Part shown: piece by piece, positions 25,701 to 38,065 of the stretch
How positions within the stretch are numbered: position 1 is the stretch's first letter
Layout of the letters: each line of letters starts with the position of its first letter
DNA from: Sympetrum striolatum
Lineage: Eukaryota; Arthropoda; Insecta; Odonata; Libellulidae
Direction of reading: 5' to 3'
NCBI GenBank assembly: GCA_947579665.1
Contig: OX388345.1
Span: 32,083,849-32,147,848 of the forward strand
Length of the DNA: 64,000 nt
Notes under the pieces: generated by a model
What the model was told of the DNA's origin: nothing
What the model saw: the letters and a program-made list of their open reading frames with translations, nothing else
The model's database searches: none
Translations under genes and position numbers: made by a program

Positions 25701-28700
25701 CTACAGTTCGTGATCTAAATAAAAACGCTACGACCAAGAGGTCCATATGTTTTGATCTAGAGATATGCGAGAAGTGTTAAGTCACTTTAGTATTCATAAC
25801 TAGAAATTCCACACTTGTTACGCGTTATAATATTAAATGGTCATCCATAAATTTTATAGAAAATCTTTTACGAGGCTATAAAATAGATATACTTCCGGAA
25901 ATCGCCGGCAAAAATAGCTTAAGAACTTTTCAGTTCCCCATATTAAAAAACACGACGGATTTCGAATCTTATGAAATCTCGGAAAATTTTAATTTTACTG
26001 TTATGAAACTGATACTGCTGGTTTATTACGGAAAATATTTGGAAACCATATAACCTTACATATCGATAGAAAAAAGCCAATGACGTCAAATAGACGAAAA
26101 CTACGTGCCGGAAACGGTTTCCTCTCACGACTGAGGCATCACATAAGATGTATTAAAATGAAATTTATGTGAGGCGTAACGTTTGATGACTACTTGTTAA
26201 GACTCCCTTGAACTTTCATCCTTGGAGTTATGCAGAATATTCCTCCACAGACTGCATCTTCCTCTTTACGACCCATTAAATCCAGCAAGTGACACCGCCA
26301 GCTCCTTCGTACATACCTGAACAGGGGGTGTAAATTTCGAGCATACGTTGTGGGAATCGAAAACTTTACGTATATAATTACCCCATTTGACTATGAACCG
26401 AATTGGGCATCTCTCTCCTAATCTACGCATTGTTAACTCCGAAACTTGGGAAAATCGAGCGAAAAGAAACTTGCGAACAGCCCATTTCCGCACAAACTAA
26501 TGCCGAGCTCTTACGACAGGACCTAGTAGCTGAGATTCCATTTTTTCGGGGGATCGCGACTCTCGAGATAAAAAAGACAATGGGTTATAATGAAAACTAG
26601 ACACTGTTCCGAAATTCAGACCCGGAAATGAGACAAAGATACCACGAGGGCCACACTTAGTCAACTGAATTTATCGCGCACCAAACGAGATCGTGAGACA
26701 TAAAAAGGCCACTGAAATTCCATTAAAAAAACCCTTTATTTTCTTTTTATGAGCCAACATTCCATAAGAAAGACCACTACGATGCCCTGCCTCCGCAAAG
26801 AATTTAAACAAATCACTTCGGGTGAACCAAAGGCAAAGAGCGGAGTTAAGGGCAAATAAAGTTATTTAAGAAATAAAACACCAACGAATCGCAACCGCTA
26901 ATCGAAACGGTTATACGAGAAGTTTCAATGATGGCTATTTTCTTTTTCTTGTGAGAAAGTCAATGTCGTTTTCCAAATTCTCACGGAATTTTCCTATTAG
27001 AAGCTAGTTTAGCTAAGCTTATTTCTCACATTTCTATGATAAAGCTCGATTTATTTCCGAGCTAAATTAAGTATGGCCGCACAAGATTAAGCGAATTTCC
27101 CCATATGAATAAAAACCTACAGGAATTAAAAACCAGAAGGCGGAAAGAAAATCTCCTGGAAGGAAGACGGTTTCCGCTCGCTTATCAGTGGCTTTTTTAG
27201 TATCAAAACAAAAGCAATGCACTTCTGCGAGCCACGGACCGCTTGGAAGATACTGTGACACACATATACTGAAGAAAAGGAGCAACATTAAAAAAAAACT
27301 TTCCCTTACTTTTGGAGACCGATATCAAGTATTTCATAATTTAGCAATCAATATTATTTAGACCATCGCAATAGATAAATGAATTAAATACACATAACAT
27401 TGATCGATTAAAGAAAATTGAAGGAAACTCGGAACATTATGATTGGTCACTTAAAAACCTGGATCAATTAAATCTGAAATAAATTGATCAATAGACCAAT
27501 CAACGCGATATTTCAATTTCGGAAAGTGGTGTTTAGTTTCAATCACGATGCAATACATTTCAAATAAATAAAAATACTTCATTATGAACATGCGTGACTG
27601 CAAACATAATTTAACGTAAGATCCATTCTGAATGGTGTATCTTTTCTTTGGTATACATCTAAAGAAACCAATTCTGGAATTAGTTTTTCAGCAAAATGCA
27701 ACTTCATCTCCGCTGTCCCGCACTTATTTCAATAAATTAGTTCACAGTTCAAAGAATAGACACAACTACTGTGGAATATACTTGAGAATGTAAGCATTTA
27801 ATATTTATTATATTATGGTTTGATGCTTTATCTATCCATTAACTTCATCAAACAAAATAAATGCTGACTCCTACTTGTCTAAGTAATTCAAACCACCAGA
27901 GAAACAAACTTTCTTTTTCCTATAGAGTCTTCATCTATATCTCTACAATAATACCCTAGTGAGCATTCCGTCGCTTTATGGCAGGAGGTATTCAACTCGA
28001 AGGGTTGTTTGAACCTCAAAATCTTTCAACGTTAGCAACCAAAGATTTAGAGAAACAAGGCAATTGAGGGGTGAATTAGTTTGCCATATCTTTCCTCGTA
28101 AACACAAAACTCTAAATCTGGAAAAATTTTATGTAATGATATAGAGCGCAATAGGATACTTTAAAATATTTCATACTAAGAGACAAGATAAGATTAAGAC
28201 AAAAGTGAACGGAAGATAAACTTCCTCGTGCCGATAGACAAATGATAATGTTCCATTTACCAAGACAACGTAGCCGGAGAAAATTTCCGCATCCGTCCAA
28301 TTTCTCAGCGAAACCGTTCTGCAACCACGATGTAACGAACGATAAAAAAAGACCATTAAGCGATATCCACCCATGTAAGTAGCCAATCCGCGGAAATCTC
28401 CGTAAGAATAAGCCTCTTAAAGCGATAAATCGGTAGAGTTAACAGAGAGAAACTACATCAAGCACCGGAAACGAGGCGAGAGCCAGAAATTTATCCAGTC
28501 GCGATTTTATTCTTCGGCTTACCGATTCTGATAACCGCACCACTCTGAATAAAATGGCTGTGTTCCGGTGCTTTCCTGAGAATTTAACGCAATTTTTTGT
28601 ACAAGGACGTCGAAGCATGGGAGCAAAGAAAGCATTTTCCCATCGTTGCGGAAACATTACTCATACCTCATCGGGAGGATACGCCAAATCGTCGCCCAAC

Positions 28701-30715
28701 TGGAGCGCGACTGACATTACAGCCGTATATATCCTTGTTTGGCTTCTCAACATCTCTACGCTACTCGCTCACTTTCACTTGTTAATTGCTTGTTACAACT
28801 TGTTTTTTATCGCCTTCCCTCATTCTAGTATTAACAGATACCCTCTAAAGGCCTCATTCCCTGAACAGACATATATTCTACTGGGATTGATAGTTCTCAG
28901 GGGTGTCTATCTTTTTCAAGTACGACGACACCATTTAAAGTTTCGTCTGGCAGACACCTAAACGACGACCCCTTGATTTAGGCAACCATTCCTCCGCTTT
29001 AAGCTAAACCAAGCGTTTTATCATATTCTTATCTAAAAGAATCCAAAATATAACAAGAGAGCTTTCAATAATTTATCGAGGTAATTTCAACAAGCAAACG
29101 ATAAGATTTTTCCGCATATTTTGAAACGCATATCACATTTACAGTTACATTAAGTTAAAACTATTTTTATAAAAAATTCATACTGAGTAAAATTTAAATA
29201 TCTACTACTGAAAATATCAATCTTCAAGGAGAAAAGACGATTTGATTGTTAATTTATTTGATTACTAATTTACTTGATTACCAACAATAAATAATTGAAA
29301 TCAATTTTACTCTTAATGTAGAATAAAAGTTAAACCCCAACCCGGAAATGGCCACTTCATGATTGAAAGTACTGCACTGAATTCAACGAAAAATCAAAAA
29401 TGAATGCCTAATACAATGTATATATAAACTTGCAAATACAATTATATCACCCATGAAATCTAGAGAGCGCATTTATTGGAGTTTAATGATATTGTTTAAA
29501 GCACATGATATAATATAGTTTGTGTGCCACCCTTATAAGTAAAATGAAATAATTGACGCATCAGCTATAAAATACTGGCAACCCCTATCACCTTAACTTT
29601 ATCGCTAAAATTTACTTCAAACATTAATCTTCAAGCCACTTTCATTAGACAAGTACAACTCCTTCAAAGGAACTCGGAACTCATAAAACACGACAATTAA
29701 CTCCCTCCACGTCCAATAAATCGTGAGCTATTAGACCACAACCACAGGTGATACACGTTTCCTCTCATCGCAACTTCCGGAGGCCCTGAGACACTCTAGG
29801 ACTAGAAAGGCGACGCCTCTATTACGAGGAAGAAAACGGCGCACAAATACTTATTCTCCCATTAAGAAGGTCCCGCCCGCCAGTGAAGTCACCGCACGGA
29901 AAGAAAATGCAAAAGAGGCCGCACGGAATACTTGAAAAGGATCGCAGGAAAATCTCGGAGAAATATGCGACCGAAGAAGGCACTTTTTCACTTTCTCGGC
30001 TCGCCGATCTCTGGGAGAAGATACGGCACGGTGAGGTGAAGTTATAGCTTGGAGTTTTTTCCAAGATGCTTCTGGAATTTGCGTAAAAACGCTGTCATAC
30101 CACACCCATTGTATCGCGAAGAGAAATTCGAGTGTGTGTACTTGAAAGGCAGCGCAAAACATTTCTGGAGGATCGGGTAAGATTAACCGTGATTATCATC
30201 GGTGAGCAAAGGAGAAAATTATGCCAAGAGCCATTAGAAGAAACGAGGAGCATGAAGGCGATTATGAAATGCGTGTTGGCACAACGGAACCTGATCGTGG
30301 ATCCGAAAAGGAAAGGCCCTCCGTCTAGTTCTTAGTCACAGGAGCAGCCTGATTCGGTGAAAGCTGGTCTACTCCAAAACCGCTTCTGAAAGACCGCGTG
30401 AAATACGTCAACGGAGTAGTCCTACATAATGTTGGCTGACAGGTTATCAGCTACCGATTGACATGAGTAACAACCTCAAATCTAACAAAATGTTATTCCC
30501 CGGCAACACCATTAAAAAAACGGAGTTAATACATTATAATTCTCATTCGGCAATTTGTATCACAAAACTTGCACAGGAACAATGACGGGGAGATGATATT
30601 TAAAAAATATTAACGCGACGTCTGATATATATTCGTTGGAGAAAATTCAATCATTAATACTTCGTGGTTTGAAAATTCTGTGAATGATGAGTTAAGATAA
30701 CATAAACGTATCTCA
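22771..30715. other. Non-coding stretch, no gene recognised
   Basis: A GC-richer island at about 22780-23540, and smaller ones near 24500-24900, 26250-26550, 28440-28720 and 29750-30330, contain overlapping open frames on both strands. The longest is 135 codons at 28554-28961 (+), with a hydrophobic middle, which I do not recognise. The 24940-25230 segment ends in a TGATAAATGAATGCATAAAT-like tail and could be an eroded LINE 3' end. There is a short TTA-repeat run near 23776-23790. Nothing else is supportable. Confidence 0.5.
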
Positions 30716-31064
30716 CTCTAAATCAGGGGTGTCAAAACTTTTTGTGGCGGAGGGCCACATTAAGAATTTTCTCAGGCGCGCTGGCCAGAAATGATCCCTG
30801 TATTTAGGCAACCCTTATATTAAGGTAACTAAAGGAAAAATCTTTGCATGAACTTCTTTAGTTAAGAAGAATATATAATACAAGATTAATTCACAATATA
30901 ACCCAAATAAAAACTATCATGGTAAAACAACGCTTATTTTTCATAAAAGACACATTTTTAATGTAGATTTAAAAGCATTTTTTCGATACCGGTGCCGTTA
31001 ATTTTCCGATAATGCGACCATGAGGCCGCATGAGACCCGCGAGTAGGACACGTCTGCTCTAAAT
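30716..31064. mobile_element. Non-autonomous hAT-like element, 333 bp, with intact 8-bp target duplication
   Basis: The element spans 30724-31056 and is flanked on both sides by the identical octamer CTCTAAAT (30716-30723 and 31057-31064). The left end begins CAGGGGTGTCAAAACTTTTT and continues into GGCGGAGGGCCACATT. This is the well-known hAT terminus style: CAGGGGT, then a GGGCCACA block. The right end, AGGACACGTCTG, is a degraded inverted match to the left end, and inside it lies the GGCCGCATGAGACCCGCGAG block typical of these elements. It is too short for a transposase, so it moved with enzyme supplied in trans. Family assignment rests on the ends, the target-site length and the subterminal motifs. 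Confidence 0.85.
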
Positions 31065-31599
31065 GAAGCAAATTGTCTAAAACTTGAGAAAATTCAAAGT
31101 AACTGGAACAAATTCGATGATCCCTAAGCTGTTGCCAGAGATAAAATCTTTGAAAAAGGTGCGTAGGGCATGAATTTTTCAATCATCTACATCATTTAGA
31201 TTTCCAGACACCGATTACTTAAAGAAAACTGAGAGGCGTAGATTAAATTGTATACATTGTACATCCCACACATCACCTAAAGCGAGAAATTTCTTAAGTT
31301 TCCAAATAGAACGATACCAAAATGCTGTAATTAGCATGCAAACATAACCGAATGGATAAACGGATAATCTATAAAATTAACAGCTATGGGCCCTTTTACA
31401 GCAACAAGTTATCCCCAGCTTTGTGAACTAGATCACAAGAGAATAATGTCACCTTTACCGGTGAACTAACAAAAGCAATTTCATCGACCTGGTAAAGGGA
31501 TTAAGATTTCGCAACAAATATAGAAAGTCGCAATATTCTGCAGAAAAGGTGAATCGACATTCTTGAAGTGGTTGAAAATTTCTTCAGCGTAAGATTTAG

Positions 31600-32020
31600 T
31601 ATTATTTATTTATTAATTCAACGGGATATACCGTTTCGGTAAATCCCGTTGCGCAGCACAGCACCAATATCACATCAACAGAATTTAAAAGGATACAATA
31701 CAACAAAGAATAGGATTTTATGAGTATAAAATATCACAAATATAGAAATTTATATCGCAAATTATTTAAGTTAAATGCATAAATATCACTCTCAGTATTA
31801 TAAACAATAAAATTTGCACATAGGATGTTACAAATAATAGATATGAGTAGATACATAAAATACAAGATGAGAATAATACTTAAAAGTTGAAGTTAATATG
31901 AAAAATAATAAAAACTGAAGTTTAAATAAAGTTTAACATATATCATAAAAAATGGAGGTAGCAAATATAAAGTAGATAAATATGAAATATGTACGTAGTA
32001 GCATTAAACCTACTACTTTG
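31600..32020 (-). mobile_element. LINE 3' end remnant with terminal hairpin
   Basis: Read on the minus strand, this is an AT-rich trailer ending in a hairpin (15-base arms with one mismatch, 31619-31651, CAACGGGAT...ATCCCGTTG) and then a short AATAAATAAATAAT-like tail (31600-31615). A hairpin followed by a simple A-rich repeat tail is the usual 3' terminus of several insect LINE families. No coding part is present, so the copy is 5'-truncated. The left (5') limit near 32020 is a guess. Confidence 0.5.
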
Positions 32021-33004
32021 TTAGGGTCACACTTGCACAAAAATCATCTTCGTAGAAAGATACTTCACTTTGGTATTAATTGAGGAGAACATAACTCCTT
32101 ACAGTACGCTTGGTGAGAAGACAACGAGACAAACCCCAGGTGAAAAAAAGAATACCCGCGATCGGTAAAGCTTCGGCCAAATAAGATATTAACAGGCATA
32201 TCCGGAAGGCAAGAGGGACACCCTCATTTCGAGTACCGAAAGGGCTGATAACAAAAAACAGTCACGCCTAAAGGTCGCCCTCCGCTCCTTCCTAATTAAG
32301 ACCAAAAGACGACCTCCGCTTTCCGCTTCTTCTTATACGGCTCTAATGCACAATCGGTTATGCAAAGCGTGTGGGTCAGAGGAGAAGGGACGGAAGGACG
32401 GAAGGGAAGTCCTTGCGAGTGAGTAAGGGGGCAGGAAAGAGGAATAAAAAAGTTGCGTGAACGCTTTGCAAAAGACGTGGGCGGGCCTGAAGATAGGACG
32501 GTGTCCTCATATGGGTACGGCCGCAGTGACCCACTCGCGGTCAGCGGCGAGGGAAAATCTTCCACAGATTAGATTTCGGAGATTTAACACGTTCCTCGCC
32601 ATTCGAGCAAAATTCAAATCGCATATTGGCACGGGACAAAAGGGTCGCCACGCCGACGTGAAAGCGGGCCTTCTCTGCATTTGGAAAGGAAAAGTGAAAC
32701 AGGAATATGCTTATATCATCTCAGAGTAGGTTTAGTAACTAAATACGCAATCGTGGGAACAAATGTAGACAGCGATGGATAATCAATAATTCACTTCGAA
32801 GAGAAATCCAACAGTGATGTGACGGACGAAAATAATTGAAAGAAATCTAAAACAGAAGAATATATATTGGAAAGAAAACTTGGAGGACCTTAAGAAAAAT
32901 TGAGAACGATAAACTTAGAAACTTCCAGTTAGAAAAAGGCAAAGGAATTTACGTATTTCAATTACATGAAGGTACACAACGCAAAAGTTACGAGACAAGT
33001 ATAT
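32021..33004. other. Non-coding stretch, GC-richer centre
   Basis: A GC-richer island at about 32100-32720 has overlapping frames of 89-90 codons on opposite strands with no recognisable content. The rest is AT-rich. No gene is recognised. Confidence 0.5.
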
Positions 33005-34066
33005 ATACATACGAGTAAAAAGTAGCTTGTATACTGCAAGCAGATCGGCAATACTAATTTCATATCGGCATCATATCGGGACGGTTCTCAAAAGAACAAA
33101 AAAATGATTCAAAATATTCTTAAAATTCGCTGCAATTTTATCGTCTGGCATCGAACCCGGATCTTACTGGTATATTACTATGCAGCACTATAGAAGATCA
33201 CCAATTCTGACTGTGTGTGAAAATTCAAGCAGAAATGTTGGCTACAACTGCCTCAAAAGACGTTCTACTTTTCACGAATTTAAATGGCTCTCTGGATTCG
33301 AACCAAGGACGATCTTGGAAATCTAAAATATGTTTCAGAAACCTATTTATGATATCTAAGTATATGCTGAATTTCAAGTTTCTATATTATTGGGAAAGGT
33401 TTCAAAATAATTCCTAAATATCGGATCAACTTCTGATTGCAGAGACACCTGGTGTCGAACCCAGGACATATTGTAAACTGTGAATGAACAGTTTAATTTG
33501 TAAGTACCTGCTCTTGTATCATGGAAAGTTTGAAGTCGATAGCATGCCGGGAAAGACCTAAATTTTGTTTCCGTCATCTCCGTAAGAAATGCATTGAGAA
33601 GTGCAAATGGCCCTCTGGGATCGAACCAAGAACCATCAGCGAACATGATAAATTTTATTATGAAATATATTCATTTTATCTATCCACGTGCCGAGTTTCA
33701 AGTATCCATGTTATCGGGAAAGGATCCAAAAAAAAATCTTCAAAATCGCCGCAATGCATTTTAAACGGCCGATATTTGCCCCGACCTAGGATCGAACCAT
33801 GGACCATATTCGTCGATGTCTTTCTGATTTACGTTGGAGTTGCACGGCTTCTAGCGATCCCTTGAATTTCAATTCTCTACGTTTCCGGGAAGTGCACCAA
33901 AAAAATTTTCGAAAATCCCCGCCATGTATCCTTATGGAGAAAATCGCGACTTTGAGGCCTTCTGGAATCGAACCCATGACACTGAGGTTCAAGGTCTGCT
34001 TTTTCCTGGAGGTTACACGTCATGGCCAATACGTCGTAAAAATTTCAAGTCGTTGGCTCTTGTGGA
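33005..34066 (+). repeat. Left arm of a large inverted repeat: six-unit tandem array
   Basis: This arm is an imperfect but clear reverse complement of 34179-35237 along its whole length. Inside it, six diverged units repeat in the same direction. Each is built from a 'GAATTTCAAGT' block, a 'TTATCGGGAAAGG' block, an A-rich/AAAATCGC block, and then an (A/T)TCGAACC motif that matches the reverse complement of a tRNA-type B box. The TCGAACC motif or its close variants start at 33151, 33298, 33455, 33621, 33792 and 33968, giving gaps of 147, 157, 166, 171 and 176 bases. Units within the arm are much less alike than the two arms are to each other. No known repeat family is recognised. Confidence 0.85.
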
Positions 34067-34178
34067 ACATGGTTAGAATTTTGATCCCCTATCTATTATA
34101 TATAGATGCTTCTCCGGATTCATTCATGTATATACCTAGATAGATAGATAGATAGGATACTAATTCACAGCCTAAACC
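34067..34178. other. Spacer (loop) of the large inverted repeat, with TAGA microsatellite
   Basis: About 110 bases separate the arms. The spacer contains a 30-base motif (34090-34119, beginning TATCTATTATATATAGATGC) that recurs in opposite orientation just outside the right arm (35246-35275) with one difference. It also contains a short TAGA tetranucleotide run at 34137-34154. If the locus is transcribed, this would be the loop of the hairpin. Confidence 0.75.
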
Positions 34179-35237
34179 ACAAGCGTGATTGACTTGAAAT
34201 TTTTACGACGTATTGGCCATAACGTGTAACCGCCAGAAAAAATGTGATTTTGAACCTCGGTGCCATGGGTTCGATTCCAGAAGGCCCCAAAGTCGCGATT
34301 TTCCCCATAAGAATACATGGCGGGGATTTTCCAAAATTTTTTTGAGGCCCTTCCCGGAAAAGGAGAGAATTAAAATTCGAGGGACCGCTAGAAGCCGTGC
34401 ATATCCAACGAAAATCAAAAAGACATCTTCGCATTTTTTCCATGGTTCGATGCTAGGTCGGTACAAAAATCGGCCGTTTAAAATGCATTGCAGCGATTTT
34501 TAAGATTTGTTTTTGATCCTTTTCCGATAAGAAGGATACTTGAAACTCGGCACGTAAATAGATATCATGAATATATTTCATAATCAAATTTTAGATGTTC
34601 GCTGATGGTCCTTGGTTCGATCCCAGAGGGCCATTTGCACTTCTCAATGCATTTCTTACGGAGATAACGGAAACAAAATTAAGGTACTTCCCGGCATGCT
34701 ATCGACATCAAACTTTGCATGATAGAAAAGCCAGTCCTTACAAATCAAACTTTGCATTCACAGCTTACAATATTCCCTGGCTTCGATACCAGGTGTCTCT
34801 GCAATCAGAAATTGATCCGATTTTTAGGAATTATTTTGAAACCTTTTCCAATAATATAGAAACTTGAAATCCGGTATATAGATGGATATCATATATAGGT
34901 TTCAGAAACAAATTTTAGATTTCCAAGATCGTCCTTGGTTCGAATCCAGAGAGCCATTTACACTCGTGAAAATTAGAACGTCTTTTGAGGCAATTGTAGC
35001 CAATATTTCTGCTTGAATTTTCACACATAGTTAGAGATGGTGATCTTCTTTTGTGCTGCATAGTAATTTCACCAGGAAGACCCGGGTTCGATGCCAGACG
35101 ATGAAATTTCAGCGAATTTTAAGAAAAATTTCATTCCTTTTTTTTTTCTTTTGAGGACCGTCCCGATATGATGCCGATATGAAATTAGTATTGCCGAACT
35201 GCTTGCAGTATGCAAGCTACATTTTACTCGTATATAT
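34179..35237 (-). repeat. Right arm of the large inverted repeat: mirrored six-unit array
   Basis: This is the mirror image of the left arm. The B-box-like motif now appears as GGTTCGA or variants ending at 34274, 34450, 34620, 34786, 34943 and 35091, with gaps of 176, 170, 166, 157 and 148 bases. The innermost match is the block containing GGCCATAACGTGTAACC and the outermost is TTTTACTCGT. Matching open frames survive in both arms: 90 codons at 34595-34867 (+) corresponds without any length change to 33374-33646 (-), with 20 of 90 residues different. I do not regard these as proven genes, because the GIEP-type residues arise from the B-box-like motif itself. Confidence 0.85.
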
Positions 35238-35245
35238 ATAGGTAT

Positions 35246-35275
35246 ATCCGGAGAAGCGTCTATATATAATAGATA
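35246..35275 (-). repeat. Copy of the spacer motif outside the right arm
   Basis: On the minus strand this 30-base stretch reads the same as 34090-34119 except for one base. The motif therefore abuts the outer end of the right arm and follows the inner end of the left arm. This is the arrangement expected if it marks a unit or element boundary. Confidence 0.7.
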
Positions 35276-37900
35276 TGCTCAATTTTATTTTGAAATCTCC
35301 AAGAATTCTAATTGGAATTATTAATCAGGAATTATATTTATAAAGTCTCTTACGGCCCATTAATAATAACCTATCATGTCACTGCGAGCTAAACAATAGG
35401 TAGCAATAGCAAATAAAAAGGCCAAATCAATACAAAAAAACAGGAGGCTGAGCGAATATTTGCACAACTTTTAATTAATAAGCTTGTAATGCAAAATTCA
35501 TCCCTCTCTTTGATCAATGTATAAATAGATAAAATATTTCAAATGAAAATACAAGATTGTAAAAACAGTAAAAAAAAGTTCGTGTGAAACATGTGTGATA
35601 TGAACAAATATTTCCTCTTTGAAATCTGATAGGATTATCAAGTTGACGAATTAGCACACCTAAGACAAACTGCTGGTGGGAAAAGCCTAGATGTACAGGA
35701 TTAATTAGGCTATGGAATTCGCTAGACAAGAAAGCGGATTCGCGGTATATTTCCCATACATTCATACGCCCCTTGACCTATCACGACTTCTCACAGTTCA
35801 TTTGATCCTCTGACGAACAAAAGGAAATCATCCAAAGCAGAAGTCGTGAAGTGGGTAATAAATAATAGAAGAGAATGGAACTTGGAAATCAAATCTTTCT
35901 ACATATTCCACATTTCAGTTATTAATGTACTCATTACTCAAAAACAAATATTCTGTTTTTCCAGGTCTCAGGAGTATCATCATTGTTTTTCTGCACCTAG
36001 CTGTCCGACCACGAGATGTAAGTGGGCTGCAAGGCAGTCATTCTTCAACTGATCCAGCTCCAGCAGCTTCCACTTACATATATGTTTCATGTAAAAATGC
36101 CTAGATCCTTCGGTTCATCAAAATGCCAGACATTTGCTTGGACATCCTTTAATGAAGTTCTTTTAGAATTTTATCACAGAATCAAATTTTTTCGAAGACA
36201 TGATAAATTATAGCATAATATGATAAATCATATATTATCACGAGATCGTGTTTTAAGAAGAAACAACCATTCATAAATCTCAAGTTAAAAACAAAAAGCC
36301 AGAGTATATCTCCAATCAACACACCCCAGCTACAATGCAAAACGTTGTATCCTTTCCCAATAAACTCTGGAAATTTATTTAATTCTTAGTGTCCTCAACA
36401 ACTAATCCAACGAACATTTACAGGCAGGTTGTAAGCGGCAACAATTCGACAAATCGACGAACAATTACAACCAAGCCTTAAAAATGAAAATTCCGTTTAC
36501 GCAGAACTTGAACACGGTACCCTAAAGTTAGTGATACAACCACTATCCTCCGAACTCCTTTATCGAAATCGGTAATGCATTCAGGAAGACTATATTTCCA
36601 TTTGGTAACCATTTTATCGATTCATTGAAACAAAAACTAAAATATTCTAGATTTTCAACTCTTTTCTTACATTCAAGCATCTAGTACCAAACATGAGTCC
36701 TAATAAAGTCTATAATGTTCGGCCGTACCTCGTGATACGACATTCTAAATGGAAAATAAAAGAACAATAATATTAGTGTGGAAATATACGTCGTTTTTTT
36801 GCTTTCCTTTTAGAGTCCTATTTTTTCCAATCATACCGAAATCCCAATTAAGGGCGCCTTATGGCGATAGAAATAAAAAAATCGATATTTGGATTGAAAT
36901 TAAAGGGCCGATCTTCGGATACCAAAAAATACAAGTCACATTGCCCACGTTACGCCCCCCTCAAAGAGAACCCTGAAAAAAATTTAAAGAGACGGACCCT
37001 TTTTTGAAGATACTAAATTAACCGCGGCGAACGTAGAAGTATTTCCGGAAAGGAAAGAGAGTAATCGAACGAGGATTTATGCTCTGGCGCTCCCTAAACG
37101 CTTTTAATCGATCTGAACATAAAGGAGGAAGAAATTAAAACCGTTGGATTATGGGCGTGCAAGGTTTTCCCAACCAATCCCCATTGGGTTATTAAAAGGA
37201 TAATTTTGACGCAAACCGAAATGCTTGCCTCCGTCCTTGAGGCCTCTACACCGACATTTTCCTCCTACCGTCTAGAGACCGACTTTTACGTCAGACAACG
37301 TGACATCTATCCTCTAATTTATGAAATTAAAACACCTTTCGGAAAATCGAAAAAGAATGTTAGATTAAAAAACGTCGAAAAAGATCGAGTGGGAAGAGTA
37401 TGGGAGGGAAAAGGCTGTTCAGATCGTGTGGCGAATTCGCGATGTCTGAGATAGCCGTAGGTGTCGCGAGAGATTAAAAGAGGTGCAATGAAGTGTGAGA
37501 TGATTGGCACGAGGACGAGGAGAGGATATGACGGGAAGGTTAAAATTAAATCGAGATAAGAGAGGGACTAATTAAAGACAATGGGGCAGCAGTAATTAAG
37601 AGGATGGGGTAAAAATAGGGACCTCGTGGAAGCAAGAAGAATTCAGCAGGGCCTGTGACAAGCTTCTAAGAAAATACAATAAAGATCAAGCAAAGTTAAT
37701 CATGCATTTTATCATTGGAAAAAGCATTTAAACAACACTAAATAACAAATATCGCACTTTGGTTTGTTTGTCTTTTTAATGCAAAAAAATAAAGAATAAG
37801 ATTGAGATTATCGTGGTTTGTCGATAGATAGTGAGGTTTAACAAACAAGTTTCCTCTTATAATCAATCGATTCGGCCGAGATGTTGTGGAAAGACATAAT

Positions 37901-37953
37901 TGAAAATAGATTTTTACTAACTAACCTTGTGGAAAAGTAAAAATCTATTTTCA
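37901..37953. repeat. Perfect 18-bp inverted repeat, 17-base loop
   Basis: TGAAAATAGATTTTTACT (37901-37918) is the exact reverse complement of 37936-37953. The structure lies between two direct copies of CAAGTTTCCTCTT (37846-37858 and 37952-37964). It may be a small duplication-inversion or the relic of a miniature element. No function can be assigned. Confidence 0.7.
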
Positions 37954-38065
37954 AGTTTCCTCTTGTTTTTCCTAACTAATCCAAAATATCATTAGTGAAA
38001 AACTTGTTCATAAGTGCAGCACAATGTCAATATATAACACTTTTCAATACTTTCCATTAGGTATA

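Noticed and set aside
28554..28961. 135-codon frame (+) with hydrophobic stretches, as a membrane protein
   Set aside because: The hydrophobic part is pyrimidine-rich sequence read in frame. There is no topology consistent with a known family and no supporting context.
35940..36052. Possible exon with TTTTTCCAG acceptor and GTAAGT-like donor
   Set aside because: The enclosed frame does not connect to any recognisable protein, and similar splice-like pairs occur by chance in AT-rich DNA.
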